33,917 bases of DNA from CAZJNX01 sp964547415 (GCA_964547415.1 CAZJNX010000018.1:1-33917), one strand, 5' to 3'. Shown: positions 15,389 through 23,815, counted from the stretch's first letter. Program-made: numbers and translations. The notes: generated by a model from the sequence alone, not told the origin.

Positions 15389-17119
15389 CTACAGGATCTC
15401 GGGCTCGCCCGGCGACGGGCCGTGGTTCGTCTCGAGGAAGTCGAAGTCGCAGCCCTCGTTCGCCTGCAGGACGTGGCGGGCGAACATCCACCCGTAGCCG
15501 CGGGCGAAGCGGGGCGGCGGGGGCACGAAGGCGGCGCGGCGGCGGTCCAGTTCCTCCTCGTCCGCCTCCATGTGGATGGTGCGGGCGGGCACGTCGACCG
15601 CGATCGCATCGCCCGTCTTCACGAGGGCGAGGGGCCCGCCCACGTGGGCCTCGGGCGCCACGTGCAGGATGCAGGCGCCGTAGCTCGTCCCGCTCATGCG
15701 CGCGTCGGAGATGCGCACCATGTCGCGCACGCCCTTCTCGAGGAGCGTCTTCGGGATCGGGAGCATCCCCCACTCGGGCATGCCCGGCCCGCCCTCGGGG
15801 CCCGCCCCGCGCATCACGAGCACCGTGTCCTCGTCGACGGGAAGGTCCGGGTCGTCGATCCGCGCCTTCATCTCGGCGTAGCTGTCGAACACCAGCGCCG
15901 GCCCCCGGTGGCGCAGGAGCCTTTCGGCGCACGCCGACGGCTTGATGACGCAGCCGTCCGGGGCGAGGTTGCCGGTCAGCACCGCGAGCGCGCCTTCCCG
16001 GTAGACCGGCCGGTCGATGGGGCGGATGACGTCATCGTCGAAGACGCGGGCGCCGGCGATGTCCTCGCCGAGCGTGCGGCCCGACACGGTCCGGGCCGAA
16101 AGGTCGAGGCGGGAGGCGAGCCGCCCCATCAGCGCGCGCAGGCCGCCGGCGTAGAAGAAGTCCTCCATGAGGTAGGTCTCGCCCGAGGGGCGGACGTTGG
16201 CGATGACGGGCACTGTCCGGCTCGCCGCGTCGAAGTCCTGAAGGCCGACGGGGTGGCCGGCGCGGCGGGCGAGCGCGGTGAGGTGGATGACGGCGTTGGT
16301 CGAGCAGCCGAGGGCCATCAGGACCGCGATGGCGTTGGCGAAGGCGGCGGGCGACAGGATCTTCGACGGGGTCAGGCCCTCGCGCACCATCTCCACGGCC
16401 CGCCGGCCGCAGGCGGCGGCCATGCGCGGGTGGCCCGCGTCCGCCGCGGGGATGGAGGACGCGCCGGGAAGCGTCATGCCGAGCGCCTCGGCGGCCGCCG
16501 TCATGGAGCTCGCCGTTCCCATGGTCATGCAGTGGCCGAAGGAGCGGGCGATCCCGCCCTCGATCGCCTGCCACGTCTGCGCGTCGATCAGCCCGGCCCG
16601 CCGGTCGTCCCAGTACTTCCAGGCGTCCGAGCCGGAGCCGAGCGTCCTGCCCGCCCAGTTGCCGCGCAGCATGGGCCCGGCCGGCAGGAAGATCGCCGGC
16701 AGGTCCATCGAGATCGCGCCGAGGAGGAGGCCGGGCGTGGTCTTGTCGCACCCGCCCATGAGGACCGCCCCGTCCACCGGGTGGGAGCGCAGGAGCTCCT
16801 CCGCCTCCATGGCGAGGAAGTTGCGGTAGAGCATGGTGATGGGCTTCACGAAGGTCTCGGCGAGCGAGATCGCCGGCAGCTCCAGAGGAAAGCCCCCCGC
16901 CTGCCAGACGCCGCGCTTCACGTCCTCCACGCGCTGGCGGAAGTGGGCATGGCAGGGATTGATGTCCGACCAGGTGTTCAGGACAGCGATGACCGGGCGG
17001 CCCGACCAGTCCTCCGGCGCGTATCCCATCTGCATGAGGCGCGAGCGGTGGCCGAAGCCGCGCAGGTCGTCGGTGTCGAACCAGCGCGCGCTGCGGAAGG
17101 ATGGCCGGTCGTCGCTCAT
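15389..17119 (-). CDS. IlvD/Edd-family dehydratase, sugar-acid (pentonate) type
   Basis: Dehydrates a dihydroxy acid to a 2-keto acid using an Fe-S cluster and Mg2+. Of the 576 residues, the three cluster cysteines are visible: Cys56 in SDINPCHAH, Cys124 in GGCDKTTPG and Cys197 in FGHCMTMG. Their spacing (68 and 73) equals that of Rhizobium L-arabinonate dehydratase (C59, C127, C200, from memory). The length and the MGYAPEDWSGRPVIAVLNTWSD start fit the sugar-acid branch rather than the branched-chain amino acid enzyme IlvD. The window's own ilvC at 33407 is not linked to it. Likely substrates are L-arabinonate or a related aldonate; which one is open. Start at the ATG giving MSDDRPSF. Confidence 0.9.
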   Translation of the reverse strand: MSDDRPSFRSARWFDTDDLRGFGHRSRLMQMGYAPEDWSGRPVIAVLNTWSDINPCHAHFRQRVEDVKRGVWQAGGFPLELPAISLAETFVKPITMLYRNFLAMEAEELLRSHPVDGAVLMGGCDKTTPGLLLGAISMDLPAIFLPAGPMLRGNWAGRTLGSGSDAWKYWDDRRAGLIDAQTWQAIEGGIARSFGHCMTMGTASSMTAAAEALGMTLPGASSIPAADAGHPRMAAACGRRAVEMVREGLTPSKILSPAAFANAIAVLMALGCSTNAVIHLTALARRAGHPVGLQDFDAASRTVPVIANVRPSGETYLMEDFFYAGGLRALMGRLASRLDLSARTVSGRTLGEDIAGARVFDDDVIRPIDRPVYREGALAVLTGNLAPDGCVIKPSACAERLLRHRGPALVFDSYAEMKARIDDPDLPVDEDTVLVMRGAGPEGGPGMPEWGMLPIPKTLLEKGVRDMVRISDARMSGTSYGACILHVAPEAHVGGPLALVKTGDAIAVDVPARTIHMEADEEELDRRRAAFVPPPPRFARGYGWMFARHVLQANEGCDFDFLETNHGPSPGEPEIL

Positions 17120-17230
17120 GGTCGCCTCGCGCGGGTGAAAGCGGGGCGCCCATCATGGGGCCCCCGCGCCCGCCCGACCAGAGGCGGGACCCGCCCCGGC
17201 CGTCCCGCGGCGCCGCCGCCGGCCCGCCGG

Positions 17231-18247
17231 CTACATGAGGCCGAGGCTCCTGAGGCTCGCCGTGCCGCTCTTGCCGATGATGAGGTGGTCGTGGACGCGG
17301 ATGCCGAGGGGCTCGGCGATGGCCGACAGCTTCAGGGTCATGTCCACGTCGGCCTTGGAGGGGGAGGGGTCGCCCGACGGGTGGTTGTGGACGAGGACCA
17401 CCGCGCTCGCCGACAGCTTGAGGGCGCGTGCCACCACCTCCCGCGGGTAGACCGGCGTGTGGTCGACGGTGCCGACGCCCTGGACCTCGTCGGCGACGAG
17501 GCGGTTCTTCTTGTCGAGGAAGAGGACGCGGAAGCGCTCGCGCGTGTCCTGGGCCATGGCGATGCGGCAGTAGCGCACCACCGCCTCCCAGCTCGACAGC
17601 ACCTCGGCCTCCATCACCTCCTCCCGCGCCGCCCGCTCCACCGCGGCGCGCACGAGGCGGAAGTCGTGGACCACCTGCGGGCCGACGCCGGGGACGGCCC
17701 GCAGGGCCTCGTCGGAGGCGGCGAGGACGCCCGCGAAGGTGCCGAAGCGCTTCAGCAGCGCCTTCGCCGTGCCCTTGGTGTCGCCGCGCGGGATCGTCCG
17801 GAACAGGAAGAGCTCCACGAACTCGTAGTCGGCGAGCGCCGCCGCCCCGCCCTCCTCGAAGCGTGACCTCAGGCGCTCGCGGTGGCCCGCGTTCGGGTTC
17901 TCCGCCCGCCGCCCGCCGCCCGCGGCCGGGCGCGTCGCGTCCCCGTCGGCCGCCGGCGCCGCGCCCGCCCTCTTGCCGGCCGCCTTGCGCTCGCCTTTCG
18001 GGGACGCCGGCGGCGGCTGTAAGAGCCCGGCGAAGCGGGATCCGTCGTCGGCGCCGAGGGGCGCGCCGGGACGGTGCGGGTCGTCGTCGGGCCCGCCGGG
18101 CGTGGGGGCCGACTGCCCCCCGGCGGAGGTGCGGTCGGCCGTGTCCGGCGCGAAGCCGGGGAGGAAGGACGGTCCGTCCGGCTCGCGGGCGAGCCGGGTC
18201 GGCGACCGGTCGGCCGCGCGGCCGCGCCTGGTCTCGCCCCTACCCAT
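17231..18247 (-). CDS. radC: RadC-family JAB/MPN domain protein with long N-terminal extension
   Basis: 338 residues. The C-terminal half is a standard RadC: a helix-hairpin-helix-like segment (LAASDEALRAVPGVGPQVVHDF), then the JAMM metalloprotease-like motif HNHPSGDPSPSKAD, ending SLRSLGLM. RadC was named for DNA repair, but that role has been questioned and its activity is not established. The first ~125 residues are Pro/Gly/Ala/Arg-rich, low complexity and probably disordered; a start nearer GHRERLRSRFEEGG would give the usual ~220-residue core. The ATG at 18247 overlaps the map stop (TAG at 18240-18242) by eight bases, which favours it as a coupled start. Confidence 0.9.
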   Translation of the reverse strand: MGRGETRRGRAADRSPTRLAREPDGPSFLPGFAPDTADRTSAGGQSAPTPGGPDDDPHRPGAPLGADDGSRFAGLLQPPPASPKGERKAAGKRAGAAPAADGDATRPAAGGGRRAENPNAGHRERLRSRFEEGGAAALADYEFVELFLFRTIPRGDTKGTAKALLKRFGTFAGVLAASDEALRAVPGVGPQVVHDFRLVRAAVERAAREEVMEAEVLSSWEAVVRYCRIAMAQDTRERFRVLFLDKKNRLVADEVQGVGTVDHTPVYPREVVARALKLSASAVVLVHNHPSGDPSPSKADVDMTLKLSAIAEPLGIRVHDHLIIGKSGTASLRSLGLM

Positions 18248-19058
18248 CCTGCGGCTTCATGAGGGGCGAGGCGGTGAACACCTCGTGCCCCGTCGCCGTC
18301 ACGCCGACGGTGTGCTCGTACTGGGCCGACAGGGAGCGGTCCCGCGTCACGGCCGTCCAGCCGTCGGACAGGATCTTCACCTGGGGCCGCCCGAGGTTCA
18401 CCATCGGCTCGATGGTGAAGATCATGCCGGGCTGCAGCGGGATCCCCTCGCCCGGGCGGCCGTAGTGGAGGATGTTGGGCATGTCGTGGAACAGGCGGCC
18501 GATGCCGTGGCCGCAGAAGTCCCGCACCACGGAACAGCGCTCGCCCTCCACATAGGCCTGGATGGCCGCCCCGATGTCGCCCGTGGTGTTGCCCGGGCGG
18601 ACCTCGGCGACGCCGATCTCGAGGGCGCGGAGCGTCACGTCGAGGAGGCGGCGGGCGGCGCGCTTCACGTTGCCGACGGCGTACATGCGCGAGGAGTCCC
18701 CGTGCCACCCGTCAAGGATGAAGGTCACGTCGATGTTGACCACGTCCCCGTCCCGGAGCGGCTTTTCCGACGGGATGCCGTGGCACACCACGTGGTTGAC
18801 CGAGGTGCAGCACGCCTTGCGGTAGCCGCGGTAGAACAGCGTCGCGGGCAGGGCGTCGTGCGCGCGGGCGAAGTCCATCACGAAGTCGTCGATCGCCTGG
18901 GTGGTGACGCCGGGATGGACCCGCTCCGCCAAGGCGTCGAGGCACTTGGAGGCGAGGGCGCCGGCCTTGCGCATCCCCTCGAACGCCGCCTCGTCGTAAA
19001 GGCGGATCTGCCCGGTGTTCCTGAGGGGTGCGGCATCGGCGTCCACGAACTCGACCAT
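18240..19058 (-). CDS. map: Methionine aminopeptidase, type I
   Basis: Removes the initiator methionine from nascent proteins in the cytosol; essential in most bacteria. 272 residues. Metal ligands are all visible: two Asp in VNIDVTFILDGWHGDSSRM, His in GHGIGRLFHDMPN, Glu in MIFTIEPMVN and Glu in AQYEHTVGV. The substrate-pocket motif VNHVVCHGIPSEKPLRDGD is also present. The start at 19058 (MVEFVDAD) is chosen because AGGATCG lies just upstream and the longer frame to 19286 is unrelated sequence. It is followed directly by radC with an eight-base overlap. Confidence 0.96.
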   Translation of the reverse strand: MVEFVDADAAPLRNTGQIRLYDEAAFEGMRKAGALASKCLDALAERVHPGVTTQAIDDFVMDFARAHDALPATLFYRGYRKACCTSVNHVVCHGIPSEKPLRDGDVVNIDVTFILDGWHGDSSRMYAVGNVKRAARRLLDVTLRALEIGVAEVRPGNTTGDIGAAIQAYVEGERCSVVRDFCGHGIGRLFHDMPNILHYGRPGEGIPLQPGMIFTIEPMVNLGRPQVKILSDGWTAVTRDRSLSAQYEHTVGVTATGHEVFTASPLMKPQDG

Positions 19059-19099
19059 GGGAACGATCCTGCGCGTCTGGCGTGGCCGCCGGCCAACGC

Positions 19100-19128
19100 A
19101 ACCTAGGGGAGAAAGACCCGCCCGGCAA
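19100..19128 (-). promoter_or_regulatory. Probable sigma-70 promoter of map-radC
   Basis: On the minus strand TTGCCG (19128-19123) and TAGGTT (19105-19100) are separated by 17 bases, about 42 bases before the map ATG. Both boxes are partial consensus matches at ideal spacing and in the right position. Confidence 0.42.
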
Positions 19129-19228
19129 GGTACGGGTCCGCGGAAAAGTCGGTGTCGTGCAACATCGGCAATGCGCGCCCGTCGGGCAAGGGCCGGGCGA
19201 GGGGGGCGGAGCCGGCCTGCGGTCGCGC

Positions 19229-19933
19229 TCATTCCTCGACCGGGAGGCGGTGGACGGCGCGGATGCCCGCCCGCGTCACCTCGCACGCCGCGGCGAGCAT
19301 GACGACACCCGCCGCGCGCGCCGCGTCGAAGGCGGTGCCGTAGGCCGGGTCCACGTCGCGGGCGAGGCGGAAGCGGTCGGCGTCGGCGCGCTGCACGAGG
19401 TAGAGCGTGAAGGCGCCCTCGCCCGCCGCCGCCACGTCCGCGAGCTCGGCGAGGTGCTTGGCGCCCCGCGCCGTCACGCAGTCGGGGAACTCGGCGAGGC
19501 GCGGCGCGCGGACGAGGTGCACGTTCTTCACCTCCACGAGGCGGCGCGGCCCGCCCCCGCCTTCCAGCAGGATGTCGATGCGGCTGTTGCGCCCGTAGCG
19601 GACCTCGCGGGTCAGCGCCTCGAAGGCACCGACCTCGGGAAACAGGCCGGCGCGGATCGCGGCCTCGGCGAGGCGGTTGGGGTGGCCGGTGTTGATGCCG
19701 ACCATGGTCCCGTCCGCCTCCACCGCTTCCAGCGTGAAGGGGAGCTTGCGCTTCGGGTTGTTCGAGGCGGACACGAAGCAGCGCATCCCCGGCGCGCAGA
19801 CGCCGGTCATGGCGCCGGTGTTGGGGCAGTGGGCGGTGACCGTCGGCCCGTCGTCGAGGGCGACGTCCGCGAGGAAGCGCTTGTAGCGGGCGAGGAGGGT
19901 GCCGGGAAGGAGCGGAGGGTCGAAGGCGATCAT
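19229..19933 (-). CDS. sfsA: SfsA family protein (sugar fermentation stimulation / DNA-binding nuclease-like)
   Basis: 234 residues. The start MIAFDPPLLPGTLLARYKRF, then HCPNTGAMTGVCAPG, SNNPKRKLPFTLE, GINTGHPNRLAEAAI and IDILLEG...RRLVEVKNVHLV are all conserved SfsA blocks. The last one has the D...E-x-K arrangement of PD-(D/E)XK nucleases. E. coli SfsA was found as a factor raising maltose metabolism and binds DNA; its physiological role is not settled. The ATG at 19933 is chosen because homology begins there; the frame is open to 20194 but that part overlaps the terminator and RNA-like region. It is 170 bases upstream of map on the same strand. Confidence 0.93.
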   Translation of the reverse strand: MIAFDPPLLPGTLLARYKRFLADVALDDGPTVTAHCPNTGAMTGVCAPGMRCFVSASNNPKRKLPFTLEAVEADGTMVGINTGHPNRLAEAAIRAGLFPEVGAFEALTREVRYGRNSRIDILLEGGGGPRRLVEVKNVHLVRAPRLAEFPDCVTARGAKHLAELADVAAAGEGAFTLYLVQRADADRFRLARDVDPAYGTAFDAARAAGVVMLAAACEVTRAGIRAVHRLPVEE

Positions 19934-20036
19934 GGCGCCGTCATAGCCGCGAGGCGCCCGGGCCGAAAGCGACCCGGCGCCGCTCCGCCGGCCGCTCGTC
20001 CCGCCGCCGCCATCGCGAGGTGCACCCGCGGCGGGC

Positions 20037-20068
20037 AAAAAAAAAAAACAAGGCCGAAGCCTTGTTTT
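20037..20068 (-). terminator. Strong intrinsic terminator of the small RNA candidate
   Basis: A perfect 10-bp stem AAAACAAGGC/GCCTTGTTTT (20045-20054 with 20059-20068), loop CGAA (plus strand), is followed on the minus strand by a run of 12 T (plus-strand A run 20037-20048). It is much stronger for leftward than for rightward transcription. It is the only canonical intrinsic terminator I found in the window. Confidence 0.85.
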
Positions 20069-20231
20069 GTTCAGGACAGTCGCGTCACCCCTTCTTGAAG
20101 CTCGACGGTGCAGGGGGGAGCACCGGAGCGAGGGCGCGGTTGGACGGACCACGCCCGTCGGGGTCTTCCTCCCAAGACTTAGACCGCGACGCAACGAGCC
20201 TAATGATCGGAGCGGCTCGCTTTCTGGTTAT
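20037..20231 (-). ncRNA. Candidate structured small RNA, about 190-195 nt, family not identified
   Basis: Promoter, structure and terminator line up on the minus strand. In transcript order the stems (plus coordinates) are CGAGCC/GGCTCG (20195-20200 with 20214-20219), GTCTT/AAGAC with loop GGGAGG (20163-20178), GACGG/CCGTC (20143-20159), and GGTGC/GCACC with loop UCCCCCCU (20107-20124). A 6-bp long-range stem GUCGCG/CGCGAC (20185-20190 with 20079-20084) encloses the middle three. The RNA ends in a strong intrinsic terminator. There is no ORF beyond a few codons. The length would suit 6S RNA, but I could not match 6S, tmRNA, RNase P or SRP RNA signatures. Confidence 0.55.
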
Positions 20232-20237
20232 TGCCGA

Positions 20238-20266
20238 ACCATAGCGCCTCCGTTTGCGCTTGTCAC
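20238..20266 (-). promoter_or_regulatory. Sigma-70-type promoter of the small RNA candidate
   Basis: On the minus strand, GTGACA (20266-20261), a 17-base spacer and TATGGT (20243-20238) place the start near 20231. A 5-7-5 inverted repeat TGGTT/AACCA (20225-20241) straddles the -10 and start, and could be an operator. Confidence 0.55.
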
Positions 20267-20426
20267 CCGTTTCCATAAGGGAGCGCTGAAATTTTTGGCG
20301 TCCTGCCGCTTTTGACGGCGCGGCGGCCGCGGCCGGCCGCGGCGTTGACGCGGCAGGTCAGGTGTGACCAATGGTGGGACCGCCGGCCGCCGCCGGAGGC
20401 GGCCGCAGCACGATCCCAAGGCACCC

Positions 20427-21746
20427 ATGCGACTGTCGCGATACCTGTTGCCGATCCTCAAGGAGACCCCCAAGGAGGCGGAGATCGTCTCCCACCGGCT
20501 GATGCTGCGTGCGGGCATGATCCGCCAGCAGTCCGCCGGCATCTACTCCTGGCTGCCGCTCGGCATGAAGGTCCTGACACGCATCGGCGACATCGTGCGC
20601 GAGGAGCAGGACCGCGCCGGGGCGCAGGAGATCCTGATGCCCACCATCCAGCCCGCCGACCTGTGGATGGAATCGGGCCGCTACGACGACTACGGCCTCG
20701 AGATGCTGCGCATCACCGACCGGCACGAGCGGCAGATGCTGTTCGGCCCCACCAACGAGGAGATGGTGACCGACATCTTCCGCGCCTACGTGAAGAGCTA
20801 CCGGTCCCTGCCCCTCAACCTCTACCACATCCAGTGGAAGTTCCGGGACGAGGTGCGCCCCCGCTTCGGCGTCATGCGCGGCCGCGAGTTCCTCATGAAG
20901 GACGCCTACTCCTTCGACATCGACGAGGCGGCCGCCGCCCGCGCCTACCACCGCATGTTCGTCGCCTACCTGCGCACCTTCCAGCGCATGGGCCTCGTCG
21001 CGATCCCCATGCGCGCGGAGACCGGGCCCATCGGCGGCAACCTCTCCCACGAGTTCATCATCCTCGCCTCCACCGGGGAGAGCGAGGTGTTCTGCGACGC
21101 CGACCTCCTGAAGAAGCCCATCCCCGGCCCCGACACCGACTTCTCCGGCGACCTGAAGCCCATCGTGGACGACTGGACCTCCCTTTACGCCGCCACCGAC
21201 GAGATGCACGACGCGGCCGCCTTCGAGGCGATCCCCGAGGAGCGGCGGATGGCCGCCCGCGGCATCGAGGTGGGGCACATCTTCTATTTCGGCACGAAGT
21301 ACTCCGAGCCCATGGGCGCGACCGTGGCCGGGCCGGACGGGGAGGCGCGGCCCGTGCACATGGGCTCCTACGGGGTGGGCGTGTCGCGCCTCGTCGGCGC
21401 CATCATCGAGGCTTCCCACGACGAGGCAGGCATCGTCTGGCCGGACGAGGTGGCCCCGTTCAAGGTCGCCCTCGTCAACCTGAAGCCGGGCGACGCGGAG
21501 ACCGACGCCGTGTGCGAGCGCCTTTACGGGGAGCTCGCGGCCGCCGGCCTCGACCCGCTCTACGACGACCTCGACCAGCGGCCGGGCGCGAAGTTCGCGG
21601 CGATGGACCTCGTCGGCATCCCCTGGCAGCTGATCGTCGGGCCCCGGGGGCTCGCCTCGGGCGAGGTGGAACTGAAGCGCCGGGCGACCGGCGCCCGCGA
21701 GACCATGACGCCGGAGGCGGCCGTGAACCGCCTCGTCGCCGCCTGA
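20427..21746 (+). CDS. proS: Prolyl-tRNA synthetase, short form without editing insertion
   Basis: Charges tRNA-Pro in the cytosol. 439 residues, the size of the short alphaproteobacterial/mitochondrial-like ProRS; the ~180-residue INS editing domain found between motifs 2 and 3 in E. coli (572 aa) is absent. Class II motifs are present: motif 1 around LRAGMIRQQSAGIYSWLPLG, the TNEE loop (FGPTNEEMVTD), motif 2 KFRDEVRPRFGVMRGREF, and motif 3 GSYGVGVSRLVGA. The anticodon-binding domain is at the end (VALVNLKPGD...YDDLDQRPGAKFAAMDL). The ATG at 20427 matches the conserved MRLSRYLLPILKETPKEA start. It is followed by lolC/E and lolD. Confidence 0.96.
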   Translation: MRLSRYLLPILKETPKEAEIVSHRLMLRAGMIRQQSAGIYSWLPLGMKVLTRIGDIVREEQDRAGAQEILMPTIQPADLWMESGRYDDYGLEMLRITDRHERQMLFGPTNEEMVTDIFRAYVKSYRSLPLNLYHIQWKFRDEVRPRFGVMRGREFLMKDAYSFDIDEAAAARAYHRMFVAYLRTFQRMGLVAIPMRAETGPIGGNLSHEFIILASTGESEVFCDADLLKKPIPGPDTDFSGDLKPIVDDWTSLYAATDEMHDAAAFEAIPEERRMAARGIEVGHIFYFGTKYSEPMGATVAGPDGEARPVHMGSYGVGVSRLVGAIIEASHDEAGIVWPDEVAPFKVALVNLKPGDAETDAVCERLYGELAAAGLDPLYDDLDQRPGAKFAAMDLVGIPWQLIVGPRGLASGEVELKRRATGARETMTPEAAVNRLVAA

Positions 21747-21771
21747 CCGCCGACCAATCGGGAAAGCCGCC

Positions 21772-23088
21772 TTGAGCGAAGCTACCGGCTCCATGGACGC
21801 GCGCGCGGCCGCCACCCTCGACGACCTCGACGGGGGCACCCGCCCGTTCGGCGCCTTCGAGCGGATGATCGCCGGGCGCTACCTGCGCTCGCGCCGGCGC
21901 GACGCCTTCATCTCCGTCATCGCGGTCCTGTCCTTCCTCGGCATCATGCTGGGGGTGGCGACGCTCATCACCGTGATGGCCGTCATGAACGGCTTCCGGA
22001 CCGAGCTCATCTCCAAGATCCTCGGGGTCAACGGCCACGTCCTGGTCCAGCCCATCGACATGCGCCTCACCGACTACGACGCCGTCGCCGAGCGCATCGC
22101 GGCCGTCGAGGGCGTGACCCACGCCGTGCCGTACGTGGAGGGGCAGGCGCTGATCTCCGGCCCCGCGGGCTCCTACGGCGCGCTCATGCGGGGCCTGAGG
22201 GCGGAGGACCTCGCCCGCCTCGAGCTCGTCGCGGGGAACATCCGCCAGGGCTCCCTCGAGGGCTTCGGCGAGGGGCGGGGGCTCGCGCTCGGCTCCCGCC
22301 TCGCCTCGTCCCTCGGCGTCGTCGTCGGCGACCGCGTGACGCTGATCTCGCCCGACGGCGCGGTCACCCCGTTCGGCGTCACCCCGCGGGTGGAGAGCTA
22401 CCCCGTCGCCGCCATCTTCCAGGTGGGGATGAGCGAGTACGACGCCTCGATCCTCTACATGCCCTTCCGCGAGGCCCAGCTCTTCTTCAACGAGGAGGAC
22501 GCGGCGACCGCGATCGAGGTGTTCGTGGAGGACCCGGACGCCGTCGGCGCCCTGCGCGATCCGATCCGCCTCGCCGCCGACCGGCCGGTGTTCATCTCCG
22601 ACTGGCGCTTCCGCAACACCACCTTCTTCTCCGCCCTCGAGGTGGAAAGGAACGCCATGTTCATCATCCTCACCATGATCGTGGTGGTGGCGGCGCTCAA
22701 CATCCTGTCCGGCCTCACCATGCTGGTGAAGGACAAGGTGCGGGACATCGCGATCCTGCGCACCATGGGGACGAGCCGCGCGGCAATCATGCGCATCTTC
22801 ATGCTGATCGGGCTGATCCTCGGCACCGTCGGCACCGCGGCGGGCTTCGTCCTCGGCCTGGTGCTGTGCTACAACATCGAGAGCATCCGCCAGTTCGTCT
22901 CGTGGCTGACGCGCACGGAGATCTTCTCGCCCGAGCTCTACTTCCTGTCGCGGATGACGGCGGACATCAATTCCGGGGAGACGATCGCGGTCATCGTCAC
23001 CGCGCTCCTGTTGTCGCTGCTCGCGACGCTCTACCCGGCCTGGAAGGCGGCGGCCACCGATCCGGTGGTGGCGCTGCGCTCGGAGTAG
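21772..23088 (+). CDS. lolC: Lipoprotein-releasing ABC transporter permease (LolC/LolE family)
   Basis: Inner-membrane permease that extracts lipoproteins and passes them to LolA. 438 residues with the LolC/E/MacB architecture: a cytosolic start (FERMIAGRYLRSRRRDAFISVIAVLSFLGIMLGVATLI) leading into helix 1 at about 45-70, a ~230-residue periplasmic domain, then three helices at about 295-325, 345-370 and 400-425. The last contains ALLLSLLATLYPAWKAAATDPVVALRSE, the FtsX-type end. Alphaproteobacteria usually have one such permease acting as a homodimer, so C versus E cannot be assigned. TTG start with GGGAAAG upstream; ATG 21793 is the alternative. Four bases separate it from lolD. Confidence 0.93.
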   Translation: MSEATGSMDARAAATLDDLDGGTRPFGAFERMIAGRYLRSRRRDAFISVIAVLSFLGIMLGVATLITVMAVMNGFRTELISKILGVNGHVLVQPIDMRLTDYDAVAERIAAVEGVTHAVPYVEGQALISGPAGSYGALMRGLRAEDLARLELVAGNIRQGSLEGFGEGRGLALGSRLASSLGVVVGDRVTLISPDGAVTPFGVTPRVESYPVAAIFQVGMSEYDASILYMPFREAQLFFNEEDAATAIEVFVEDPDAVGALRDPIRLAADRPVFISDWRFRNTTFFSALEVERNAMFIILTMIVVVAALNILSGLTMLVKDKVRDIAILRTMGTSRAAIMRIFMLIGLILGTVGTAAGFVLGLVLCYNIESIRQFVSWLTRTEIFSPELYFLSRMTADINSGETIAVIVTALLLSLLATLYPAWKAAATDPVVALRSE

Positions 23089-23092
23089 GGAA

Positions 23093-23815
23093 GTGGCGAC
23101 GGCGCTCGAAGCACCGGCCGCGCGGGAGACGGCGGCCGCCGCCCCGCCGCTCGTGCTCGCCGGCATCGAGAAGTCCTACGAGGAGGCCGGCGGGCGCCTG
23201 CGCGTCCTGAAGGGCCTCGACTTCCGCCTCGGCCGGGGGGAGCTCGTGGCGCTGATCGCCCCGTCGGGGGCGGGCAAGTCCACCCTCCTCCACGTGGCGG
23301 CGCTCCTTGAGCGCGCGGACTCGGGCAAGGTGATGGTCGGCGGCCTCGACGCGACGGCGCTGCCCGACCGGGAGCGCACGCGCCTGCGCCGCGAATCCAT
23401 CGGCATGGTCTACCAGTTCCACCACCTCCTGCCGGACTTCACCGCCCTCGAGAACGTCGCCTTCCCGTTGCGGATCGCCGGCCACGGGCGCCGCGCGGCG
23501 GAGAAGCGGGCGGCCCGCCTGCTGGAGCGCCTCGGCCTCGCCCCGCGCGCCACCCACCGGCCGGGCGAGTTGTCCGGCGGGGAGCGCCAGCGGGTGGCGA
23601 TCGCCAGGGCGGTCGCCAACGCCCCGGCCGTCCTCCTCGCCGACGAGCCCACCGGCAACCTCGACCCGGACACGGCCGACCTCGTGTTCGACGCCTTTCT
23701 GGACCTTGCCCGCTCCACGGGCCTCGCCGCCCTCGTCGCCACCCACAACCACGAGCTCGCCGCCCGCATGGACCGCGCCGTCCACCTCGCCGACGGCCGC
23801 ATCGTCGCGCTGTAG
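23093..23815 (+). CDS. lolD: Lipoprotein-releasing ABC transporter ATP-binding protein
   Basis: Peripheral ATPase energising LolC/E. 240 residues with Walker A APSGAGKST, Q-loop MVYQFHHLLPDFTALENV, signature LSGGERQRVAIARA, Walker B AVLLADEPTGNLD and switch His in VATHNHELAARM. FHHLLPDF is typical of LolD. GTG start at 23093, four bases after the permease stop, with GTAGGGAAG serving as a ribosome-binding site. The N-terminus has about 18 extra Ala/Glu-rich residues before the first conserved strand. Confidence 0.95.
   Translation: MATALEAPAARETAAAAPPLVLAGIEKSYEEAGGRLRVLKGLDFRLGRGELVALIAPSGAGKSTLLHVAALLERADSGKVMVGGLDATALPDRERTRLRRESIGMVYQFHHLLPDFTALENVAFPLRIAGHGRRAAEKRAARLLERLGLAPRATHRPGELSGGERQRVAIARAVANAPAVLLADEPTGNLDPDTADLVFDAFLDLARSTGLAALVATHNHELAARMDRAVHLADGRIVAL

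Noticed and set aside
15389..17119. Calling the dehydratase IlvD of branched-chain amino acid synthesis because ilvC is in the window
   Set aside because: Its length, N-terminal wording and Cys spacing fit the pentonate dehydratase branch, it pairs with an SDR, and ilvC is 16 kb away.
20037..20231. Naming the RNA candidate as 6S RNA, tmRNA or RNase P RNA
   Set aside because: Length suits 6S, but I could not see a 6S-type single long hairpin with central bubble, a tmRNA T-loop or RNase P core motifs, so it is left unnamed.
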